From NCBI GenBank assembly GCA_041392625.1, contig JAWKLR010000014.1, positions 1 through 64,000 on the forward strand: a DNA stretch of 64,000 bases, written 5' to 3'. Positions 1 through 6,389 of this stretch are shown one piece after another (position 1 is the first letter of the stretch; each line of letters starts with the position of its first letter). The stretch comes from M3007 sp041392625 (GTDB taxonomy: Bacteria; Bacteroidota; Bacteroidia; Chitinophagales; Saprospiraceae). The notes under the pieces are model-generated. The model worked only from the letters and a program-made list of their open reading frames with translations. It was not told where the DNA came from and did no database searches. The position numbers and the translations under genes are program-made.

Positions 1-663
1 CAGAACTGCTTCTGGCATTAGGTTTGTTGTGTTGGTAGGCTGATTTATATTCCAGTTAACCGGACTGCCTAAAAAGCATTTCACCTTGCCAAAACCACGA
101 TTTCTTCTAGTGCCGCAATACCGAAAATGGTTAACTGCCTTCTTAAAGAGATCCTCCTCATTTTCCTCCCAACCATCCCTTAATTTGATAACCCCTTCAA
201 AACAAATCCCGGGGTTGATTACACGGTAATTTCGAAGACTCCCTTTTTTTGCAATCTCCGTATCAGCATTGATTGCGGTTTGCTGGATTTCTGAGGTGTA
301 ATATTTACGGATGCTTTCCGGCTGAAACGCCTTCTTTCCATGAAACTTAGTAGCGAGTTCTTTTTTTATAGCTAACCAATTGGGGACATACAAATTGGAC
401 ACAATCAGTTTACCTTCAACTGATTTTTCTCCGGGCTTGCCAAACAGGCTTTGCTTGGTTTCTTCAATTTTGGTTTCTGTGTGTCCCAATATCTCCATCA
501 CCTCCTCAAGGCTTTCAGAGAGCATTCCTTTTATTCGCCTCGCAGGAATAAAAGGGAAGCCAGACTTGTGAAAGACAACATCCGCATGGATCAGTGTAGC
601 CCCCTCACCCGAACCGGTGAGCAGCATAGATTTTGTCTTCAAAGTAAACTTATACTGTTGCAT
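1..663 (-). CDS. RAMP (Cas7-like) protein of a type III-like CRISPR system, partial at window edge
   Basis: Open from ATG at 663 to the left edge (221 codons, 3' end missing). The N-terminus reads MQQYKFTLKTKSMLLTGSGEG, a first beta strand and Gly-rich turn typical of RAMP ferredoxin-like folds. IPARRIKGMLSES at about residues 39-51 corresponds to the IPGSSLKG-type motif of Csm3/Cmr4-like proteins. CGTRRNRGFGKVKC near residues 185-200 is a typical Gly/Arg-rich RAMP loop. The start codon overlaps the end of the upstream Cas10-like gene by 14 nt, indicating translational coupling. In type III complexes such proteins form the crRNA-binding backbone and some cut target RNA; which subunit this is cannot be decided from the part visible. 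An internal Met at codon 13 is possible, but the upstream start restores the first strand and gives the overlap. Confidence 0.82.
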   Translation of the reverse strand, partial: MQQYKFTLKTKSMLLTGSGEGATLIHADVVFHKSGFPFIPARRIKGMLSESLEEVMEILGHTETKIEETKQSLFGKPGEKSVEGKLIVSNLYVPNWLAIKKELATKFHGKKAFQPESIRKYYTSEIQQTAINADTEIAKKGSLRNYRVINPGICFEGVIKLRDGWEENEEDLFKKAVNHFRYCGTRRNRGFGKVKCFLGSPVNWNINQPTNTTNLMPEAVL

Positions 664-2203
664 TGTCTAGTAATTTTTGGGGGTAGAAATCCTTTAGTTC
701 TACCATGTCAAAATAGGAAGCCTCGGCACTTTCGCCAAGCATATCGAAATCGGAATTACTCCCGGGAAGTTTTAATCCTCTGGACTTTAATTCTTCTACG
801 AAATAGGCTTGCTCTGCACGATCGCTACGCAGCACATTACAAAGCGCTTTTAATTTATTGTTAGGCCAGGATTCTTCGTTGGAATTGAAAAACCGTATTC
901 CATTTTTCAGTGCTTCAAAGGAATTACCTTTTCCATCTACTCTATATGCAGTAGCTTTTAATGGAGCCCCCTCCACTGAGGTATAATTCTGCTTAATGAT
1001 TTCCTCGAGCGAGCCACTAGTCCCGCCAGTAGAAATCATATAGGATAACCAGGATGAGTCCTTTATTTTTCTTGACTCTTTTTTAGCCACATCCATTAAC
1101 TCATTGGCTAACTCATACGCTTTGTAGAACGGGTATTTTGTATGTACAATTGCTACCCCTGCACAAGCAGAAATTGGTTTACCAAGTATGGGTGTGCTGG
1201 ATAATTTATGCAATAAAATTTCTGCCAGATAAATCCCAAGTCGCCCTTCACATACAAATGTGATATCATCTCCACCAGTAATTAGGGGACGAATTGGAAG
1301 CGCCAGTTTGGACGGGTCCTCCTCAAAGAGTTCAAATAAGTCAGAAATGTCCTTGTGAGCTAAATCATCAACAATCCTGTGTAATAAGGTCTCAGTTACA
1401 GAGTTGGCTAACTCAGAAATTGCTGATGAGAGCTGCCGAATTTCCTCCAGGCTTTTACATTGATTGAAACGGTGCCCCATCTGATTCCCATCAATATGAA
1501 CAACCGCGATATATCCTTTGTCTTTAACTTGCCCTAAGTTTTCCAGGTCTTGTGGGAAAACATATTTTTTATTCCCAATTTTGAGTGGGTATTCATTTTC
1601 CAAATACTTCTTTGATGCAATTGCCGCTTCAAATCTTGCCTTGGACTTTCCCGAAACAAATACCTGATTTACGCCAGTATACAATTTAAACTCCTCTGCC
1701 TCATTACTTAGTGCACAATCTGTGACAACCCCATGTTTATAGGGCGTTGACCGCCGAGAGTACAAACTTCTGTTGGAATACAAGTTGGCCTTCACCTCGG
1801 CCATTGATTTCAAAAAGCCATCACCGCTGTATGAAAATGATTTATCGCTCCCAAAAACGATGTTTAACCCGGGAAAATAGGAAAGCACTAATTGAGAGTA
1901 AACTTTAATGAATTGACCAGCATGGTGTTCATTGCGAAAAAGCAACAATGCGCCACCTCCACCTATGTATGCCAGTTCTACATCTTGCTCTGGGGTATGT
2001 TCCAGCTGGTTCAGGTCCGGCCTTGTTCGCCAAAGGTCCATATCCGGAACTGGAATCTTCATTTCATTAAATCCCATTGGAATGAGTTTATGATATATCC
2101 AATGTTCAATAATGAATGATCCGCCTATATTTTCTTTAAGCTTATTGCTTCCGAAAATATAGTTTTGAATGGATATCGTATCAATTAATACTGCGGTATA
2201 CAT
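650..2203 (-). CDS. Cas10/Cmr2-like protein with palm domain and GGDD motif, short form without HD domain
   Basis: 517 residues. The N-terminus (IDTISIQNYIFGSNKLKEN, from residue 7) matches the opening of Cas10/Cmr2-palm proteins. YIGGGGALLLF (79-89) looks like a degenerate first palm. HIDGNQMGHRF around Asp238 and TGGDD (GGDD at 310-313) form the second palm, the site that in type III Cas10 converts ATP to cyclic oligoadenylates. No HD nuclease motif is seen before the palm, and the protein is shorter than usual Cas10 (roughly 700-1000 residues), so DNA cleavage by an HD domain is not expected while nucleotide cyclisation remains possible. It is third in a minus-strand operon after a Cas6-like and a two-TM protein, 31 nt downstream of the latter, and overlaps the following RAMP gene. 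Family assignment is firm; subtype is not. Cyclase activity is inferred from the intact GGDD only. Confidence 0.85.
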   Translation of the reverse strand: MYTAVLIDTISIQNYIFGSNKLKENIGGSFIIEHWIYHKLIPMGFNEMKIPVPDMDLWRTRPDLNQLEHTPEQDVELAYIGGGGALLLFRNEHHAGQFIKVYSQLVLSYFPGLNIVFGSDKSFSYSGDGFLKSMAEVKANLYSNRSLYSRRSTPYKHGVVTDCALSNEAEEFKLYTGVNQVFVSGKSKARFEAAIASKKYLENEYPLKIGNKKYVFPQDLENLGQVKDKGYIAVVHIDGNQMGHRFNQCKSLEEIRQLSSAISELANSVTETLLHRIVDDLAHKDISDLFELFEEDPSKLALPIRPLITGGDDITFVCEGRLGIYLAEILLHKLSSTPILGKPISACAGVAIVHTKYPFYKAYELANELMDVAKKESRKIKDSSWLSYMISTGGTSGSLEEIIKQNYTSVEGAPLKATAYRVDGKGNSFEALKNGIRFFNSNEESWPNNKLKALCNVLRSDRAEQAYFVEELKSRGLKLPGSNSDFDMLGESAEASYFDMVELKDFYPQKLLDNATV

Positions 2204-2234
2204 AATTACATGAATTAGATCTAAGCTACTTGGA

Positions 2235-2882
2235 TTATTCCCCTGTAAGTGGATAACTATCTATCCACTTGCTTTCAATGGATACACCGCCATTTCGGGC
2301 ATACTGTGGAATCCACAACATGCATTTTCCATTATTCAGATTTTCATCAAATTGCATTTCGTCTGCGCTTGGATTGTTTGAAGACACCGGAAGATTTATC
2401 AAGGTGATTACGGCTTGATAATGCCAAAAACTGGTCTGTGAAACAGCATCCCGCTCCGGAGAATCCGGCATGAGTATGTTCAATAAAGGGAAAAAATTAA
2501 GTTTTCGCCCTAAAGCTAATTGGGCCCCAACTTGTTGTCCCCAGGCTCTTATATCGCTTGGGTCTGTGAGCATGGCCTGCCTGCACTCCATAACAATCTT
2601 CCCTTCAAACAAAAACTTGATTGTAAGCCGTTTGGGAAGAGATGTGAGCAATTTTTCATTTTGCATTTCAAATGCAATCCTTACAGAAGAGAACCATAAA
2701 AAAATGGCAAACAAAAGCGTAACCATACTAATTACTGGATCGACCCAAACTGCTTTCTCATACAGTTGAATGGATTGTGTTGCAACAACCAACCCCAAAA
2801 TGGACAACAAAACAGCCACAAGGATGTACGCCTTGTGTTTTTGTAGAATGAACTGAAAAAATGTTTGGTTGGTATTATTCAT
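2235..2882 (-). CDS. two-TM protein of unknown function inside the type III-like CRISPR operon
   Basis: 215 residues, not recognised as a named family. Two hydrophobic segments lie at about 19-36 and 49-67, joined by a short loop; the remaining roughly 145 residues are soluble and probably cytoplasmic. Its ATG overlaps the stop of the Cas6-like gene (TAATG, one shared base), so the two are translated together. The Cas10-like gene follows after 31 nt. N-terminal membrane hairpins carrying a soluble domain occur among membrane-acting effectors of CBASS and type III systems, so a signal-dependent membrane effector or a membrane anchor for the complex is conceivable. No CARF, SAVED or nuclease motif is visible, so this is inference from position and topology. 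Base composition is AT-rich like the Cas10 gene and unlike the GC-rich cas6 just upstream. Confidence 0.6.
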   Translation of the reverse strand: MNNTNQTFFQFILQKHKAYILVAVLLSILGLVVATQSIQLYEKAVWVDPVISMVTLLFAIFLWFSSVRIAFEMQNEKLLTSLPKRLTIKFLFEGKIVMECRQAMLTDPSDIRAWGQQVGAQLALGRKLNFFPLLNILMPDSPERDAVSQTSFWHYQAVITLINLPVSSNNPSADEMQFDENLNNGKCMLWIPQYARNGGVSIESKWIDSYPLTGE

Positions 2883-3664
2883 TAATTGCCATATTTATTC
2901 TCCCGCCGTTGCCGCCGAAGCACCCCATACCCCACGCTGCCGCCTTTGCCCAGGGAAATCCATTCGGGGAGGGAGAGGGCGGTTTTGAATTCGAGGCTGA
3001 AGGTGAGGACGTGTACGCCTTTGTACTTCACGTATTTTTCGGAAAGGATTTTGGTGATTTTCACATCGAAGTGCTGCGGGATGGTCCAGTTGACGCCGCG
3101 GGCGAATGACAGGATGTGGTTGGCTGCGATTTGTTCCAGGTAGGCGTAGCGTTCGGCCAGGCCTTCCAGTTTGCGGAAGGCGAGGTAGTGGTCGGTATTG
3201 AGGGCTTGCCAGTTGTGGATGCGGTATAGGAAGGGTTCTTCCCAGCAGCCGAGGGTGTATTGTTGTACATTGAGTTGGGCGATGCGCATGGGCAGGCTTT
3301 GGTAGGCGGTTTCGCCTCCGCTGCCGCGGCGCATTTCCAGGTCCCAATCGGGTTTGCTAAAAAAGTGGTGTGCTTCCTCGATGCCCTCTTCGATGCAGAG
3401 CAGCATGGGGCGGAAGCCGCCGTCGTGGGGTTGTACTTTGTATTGAATCAGGGGATAGCGGTGATGCAGCCCGCCGGTTTCGTTGTTGTGGTTGTGAAAC
3501 CACTCGTGCTCAAAGCCCACCTTGGTAGCCATGGCACCGCGAAAACGGGGCAGTTCCCAGGGATTGAGTCGGGTGTCAAAAGTGACAGCAAGGGTTCGTA
3601 TGCGTTTGATCATTTGGTTGGGTTTAATCAATTCATCCGACAGGGGCTCTGGCCAAACATACAA
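2882..3664 (-). CDS. cas6: Cas6-like CRISPR RNA endonuclease
   Basis: 260 residues, first gene of the minus-strand operon. The C-terminus LPEWISLGKGGSVGYGVLRR (G-rich core at about 239-247) matches the glycine-rich RNA-binding loop that closes Cas6 RAMP folds. The N-terminal half (RFRGAMATKVGF, RYPLIQYKV, then PMLLCIEEG) follows the pattern of Bacteroidota Cas6 proteins. Cas6 cuts pre-crRNA within repeats, which fits the relic array about 0.45 kb upstream. The catalytic residue cannot be assigned by eye; several His residues lie between 55 and 70 and near 97. Roughly the 3' half of this gene is markedly GC-richer than the two genes downstream, suggesting a different history. The start at 3664 is the first ATG and I see no strong -7 box before it. 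Confidence 0.72.
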   Translation of the reverse strand: MYVWPEPLSDELIKPNQMIKRIRTLAVTFDTRLNPWELPRFRGAMATKVGFEHEWFHNHNNETGGLHHRYPLIQYKVQPHDGGFRPMLLCIEEGIEEAHHFFSKPDWDLEMRRGSGGETAYQSLPMRIAQLNVQQYTLGCWEEPFLYRIHNWQALNTDHYLAFRKLEGLAERYAYLEQIAANHILSFARGVNWTIPQHFDVKITKILSEKYVKYKGVHVLTFSLEFKTALSLPEWISLGKGGSVGYGVLRRQRRENKYGN

Positions 3665-3829
3665 CTTTAAACGTTCATTTGCAAGTCAATTGTTAAAAAA
3701 AATCGGGGGCTTTAAAATTTCTACCCAAACACCCGGATATAACAATTAAAATACGCAAGCGGTCAGGCCGTTTTAATTGAGGCAAATTTCATGTACCCAC
3801 CATGCATTTGATCCCTGCCTTCTCAGGTT

Positions 3830-3849
3830 AGGCGCATGATCATGCGCCT
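3830..3849. repeat. 20-bp perfect palindrome, copy A
   Basis: AGGCGCATGATCATGCGCCT, followed by CTACGG. Variant of the family repeated at 3969, 4347 and 4560 with compensating changes in both arms, so base pairing is conserved while sequence drifts. Such hairpins are widespread intergenic elements of the REP/MITE kind; function unknown. Confidence 0.85.
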
Positions 3850-3968
3850 CTACGGCAATCCCGTTTCTGGCAGATCAACAGGAGAAACAAACGCAACCTG
3901 GGCCGCCGGGCCAATGCCATACAGCCAAACTCCAACTACCCGAATGCACCCGCCACCACCCCACGTAG

Positions 3969-3988
3969 AGACGCATGATCATGCGTCT
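3969..3988. repeat. 20-bp perfect palindrome, copy B
   Basis: AGACGCATGATCATGCGTCT, preceded by CACGTAG. Identical to copy D. Confidence 0.85.
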
Positions 3989-4110
3989 GACAGTACGCCT
4001 CCGCCCCCGGAAATAATGGGTATATCCAAACCAGCAGCGCCTTGATAGATGGAGGAGGGCAAAAGAATCAAGCAAAAAGAAACGAGCGAGACGCGCTGCG
4101 GGGCATCTGT

Positions 4111-4291
4111 ACTGCAATCCTGCCTTAGCCGGACAATGGGTTAGAAGCATGATTTTGGCTGCGACACCAAACCAAATCCTTTCGTCGCAATCCTGCCTTA
4201 GACGGACTTTGGGTTAGAAGGACGATATATCAACAATGAAGCCAAAATCGTTATGTCGCAATCCTGCCTTAACCAGACAACGAATTAGAAA
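4111..4291 (+). CRISPR. degenerate CRISPR array, three 37-nt repeats and two spacers
   Basis: Repeats lie at 4111-4147, 4184-4220 and 4255-4291, giving spacers of 36 and 34 nt (periods 73 and 71). The repeat starts GTCGCAATCCTGCCTTA and ends GGGTTAGAAG in the middle copy. The first copy begins ACTGCAATCC and the last ends GAATTAGAAA, and the centre (GCCGGACAATG, GACGGACTTTG, ACCAGACAACG) differs in each. Such divergence is typical of a dead or ancestral array end. It lies 447 nt upstream of the Cas6-like gene. No leader or further units are seen. Orientation is inferred from the operon-independent consensus and is uncertain. An alternative is a non-CRISPR direct repeat, but the uniform repeat/spacer sizes and neighbouring cas genes make CRISPR the better reading. 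Confidence 0.68.
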
Positions 4292-4346
4292 AACACAACC
4301 CTGTCAAAGAACACCAAATGGCTACGATAGCCCTGCCCCACCGTAG

Positions 4347-4366
4347 AGACGCATGATTATGCGTCT
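4347..4366. repeat. 20-bp palindrome, copy C (one mismatch)
   Basis: AGACGCATGATTATGCGTCT, preceded by CCGTAG. One centre base differs from copies B and D. It lies 55 nt after the last CRISPR-like repeat. Confidence 0.8.
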
Positions 4367-4559
4367 CCACCACAATCGAAAACACCCCTTGGCTGCACAT
4401 TCATTCCGGGATTATCCAGCACCACAGCGCCCCCAAATATGCCGTTTTTTTTATAAAAATCCAATTGTGGTTGTGTGGATTGTTGCGGTTGCCCATTGTC
4501 GGGCTACCCTCTCATCTGCTATACTTCTGCGATTGGGTTTTGCCTTCTTGCTGGAAGGG

Positions 4560-4579
4560 AGACGCATGATCATGCGTCT
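4560..4579. repeat. 20-bp perfect palindrome, copy D
   Basis: AGACGCATGATCATGCGTCT, identical to copy B. It lies about 60 nt before the -7 box of the formate dehydrogenase operon. Confidence 0.85.
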
Positions 4580-4640
4580 GTACATAGGGTATTTCATTTT
4601 ATTTGACCGGATTTACCAAAATTTTTCATTTTACAATTGC

Positions 4641-4648
4641 TACTTTTG
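4641..4648 (+). promoter_or_regulatory. probable -7 promoter box of the formate dehydrogenase operon
   Basis: TACTTTTG fits the Bacteroidota consensus TAnnTTTG and is followed by CC. No clear -33 TTTG sits at the usual spacing. It leaves a 5' leader of roughly 70 nt before the ATG at 4723. Confidence 0.45.
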
Positions 4649-4722
4649 CCAATAATCTATTTAATTTTATCCAGTACTTGGGATGAGCCCTATCCCCGTT
4701 TTACTGCCCTAATCAAGTAAGC

Positions 4723-6360
4723 ATGTCAAAAAATCTTCGCAATCTTTCCGGCCGAAAAGGCTTAGACGATAACCTGTTCGAACACCTGGGCGAACAAGGC
4801 GCTCCCTCCGAAGAAACGCTGCAAAACCTGGCCGATAAATACCTCATCGGAAATTCCAGCACCTACGGAGCTGCCTCTTTTTACGATTTCCTAAACCCCG
4901 AAAAAGCGGGCAAAAAAGCCTTTGTATGCAATGGCTCTGCCTGCCTGCTCGCCGGCACTCAAGACGAACTCAAGAAAGACCTGGAAGGCCAACTCGGCGA
5001 AGGCTGCGTGGGCGATGTCTACTGCCTGGGCCGCTGTTATGAAAACAAAGCCTTCCATACCAATGGTAAAAACTTTTCCGGAGCAGATGCCAGCCGACTC
5101 CAGGAAGCCATCCAACCCAAAGCCGAAAGCACCGCCCCAAAGTACCGCATCGAAAGCACCGGAGCCGGTATCCTTACTACCCATGCGCTCTCCTTCGATG
5201 CCTGCATCGAAGCCCTGCCTGCAATCCTGAATAAAGACCCGGAAGCACTGCTGGCGGAAATGAAAACCTCCGGTCTGCGCGGACGCGGCGGAGCAGGCTT
5301 CCCAATGGCAATCAAACTCGATACCGTTCGCAAAGAAAATGCCGACCAGAAATACATCGTCTGCAATGCCGACGAAGGCGATCCGGGCGCATTTTCCGAC
5401 CGCTACCTGCTCGAAGAAACACCGCAACTGGTGCTCACCGGAATGGCCATCGCCGGCTACATCTCCGGGGCCACCGACGGGGTGGTGTACATCCGTGCAG
5501 AATACCCCGAATCCATAGAAATTTGCCGTGAGGCCGCAGCCAAAATAAATGCTCTGTTTCCTATGAAAGGCCATCAGGGCCAGGAGGTACACTTCCGACT
5601 GAAAGTCGTGAAAGCTCAGGGCGCCTACATCTGCGGAGAGGAAACTGCCCTTCTGAATTCCCTGGAAGGCCAGCGCCCGGAAGTGCGCACCCGACCTCCA
5701 TTCCCGGCTCAGTACGGACTTTTTGGCAAGCCCACCGCCGTCAACAACGTGGAAACCCTGGCCAGCATTCCGTTTATCATGACGGAAGGCGGCGCAGCCT
5801 ATAAAAATATCGGAACCGAACGCTCATCCGGCACCAAATTGCTTTCGCTCGACAGCCACTTCAAGCGCCCCGGCCTCTACGAGGTGGATATGGGTACCCC
5901 GCTGCAAGAAGCAGTAGATAAACTGGGCGGCGGCTTCAAAGAGCCCGTCAAAGCCCTCCACATCGGCGGCCCGCTGGGTGGCATCGTGCCCATGCACAAG
6001 GTGTCCGAACTGACCATCGATTTTGAGTCCTTCTCGCAAGGTGGTTTTTTGCTTGGCCATGCCTCCATCCTCAGCATTCCGGAGCGCTTCCCGCTGGTAA
6101 AATACCTGGAGCATCTGTTTGAGTTTACCGCCCACGAAAGCTGCGGAAAATGCTTCCCCTGCCGACTGGGTTCTGTCCGCGGAATGGAACTGCTGCAAAA
6201 AGCACAAAACGAATCGTATACCATCGACCGTACGCTGTGGCACGACCTGCTGGAAACCCTGGAAAAGGGATCGCTGTGCGCACTTGGAGGCGGAATTCCC
6301 CTGCCCGTCAAAAATGCCATGCAGTATTTTGATGAGGAACTAAAGCCCCATTTTTCCTAA
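4723..6360 (+). CDS. fdhB: NAD-dependent formate dehydrogenase, NADH-binding (NuoEF-like) subunit
   Basis: 545 residues. The N-terminal NuoE-like part has Cys69, Cys74, Cys101 and Cys105, spaced as for a thioredoxin-fold 2Fe-2S cluster. GLRGRGGAGFP from residue 184 and NADEGDPGAFSDR downstream are the FMN/NAD(H) site of NuoF/HoxF. ESCGKCFPCR (Cys474, 477, 480) with Cys519 in LCALGG binds the 4Fe-4S N3 cluster. Electrons from formate are thus passed to NAD+ in the cytoplasm. The molybdenum subunit follows after 29 nt, which separates this from Complex I or a hydrogenase. It is a NuoE-NuoF fusion, usual for soluble NAD-linked formate dehydrogenases. ATG at 4723 is the only reasonable start. Confidence 0.88.
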   Translation: MSKNLRNLSGRKGLDDNLFEHLGEQGAPSEETLQNLADKYLIGNSSTYGAASFYDFLNPEKAGKKAFVCNGSACLLAGTQDELKKDLEGQLGEGCVGDVYCLGRCYENKAFHTNGKNFSGADASRLQEAIQPKAESTAPKYRIESTGAGILTTHALSFDACIEALPAILNKDPEALLAEMKTSGLRGRGGAGFPMAIKLDTVRKENADQKYIVCNADEGDPGAFSDRYLLEETPQLVLTGMAIAGYISGATDGVVYIRAEYPESIEICREAAAKINALFPMKGHQGQEVHFRLKVVKAQGAYICGEETALLNSLEGQRPEVRTRPPFPAQYGLFGKPTAVNNVETLASIPFIMTEGGAAYKNIGTERSSGTKLLSLDSHFKRPGLYEVDMGTPLQEAVDKLGGGFKEPVKALHIGGPLGGIVPMHKVSELTIDFESFSQGGFLLGHASILSIPERFPLVKYLEHLFEFTAHESCGKCFPCRLGSVRGMELLQKAQNESYTIDRTLWHDLLETLEKGSLCALGGGIPLPVKNAMQYFDEELKPHFS

Positions 6361-6389
6361 TCCATTAAAAAAACAAAAACGCCCGAATT

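Larger units (their letters stand above)
3665..4722. other. non-coding region between CRISPR operon and formate dehydrogenase genes
   Basis: About 1 kb without a believable gene. It contains four copies of a 20-bp palindrome, a three-repeat CRISPR relic, and near its right end a -7 box for the formate dehydrogenase operon. Short open frames exist on both strands but run through the palindromes and the repeats and have no recognisable protein pattern. Confidence 0.8.

Noticed and set aside
2861..3143. Two overlapping plus-strand open frames over the start of the CRISPR operon
   Set aside because: They are antisense to the GC-rich part of the Cas6-like gene, have low-complexity products and no family pattern.
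3875..4150. Minus-strand frame of 91 codons across the non-coding region
   Set aside because: It runs through palindrome copy B and the first CRISPR-like repeat and has no protein-like pattern.
4353..4655. Plus-strand frame of 100 codons ending before the formate dehydrogenase genes
   Set aside because: It starts inside one palindrome, passes through another and covers the likely promoter.
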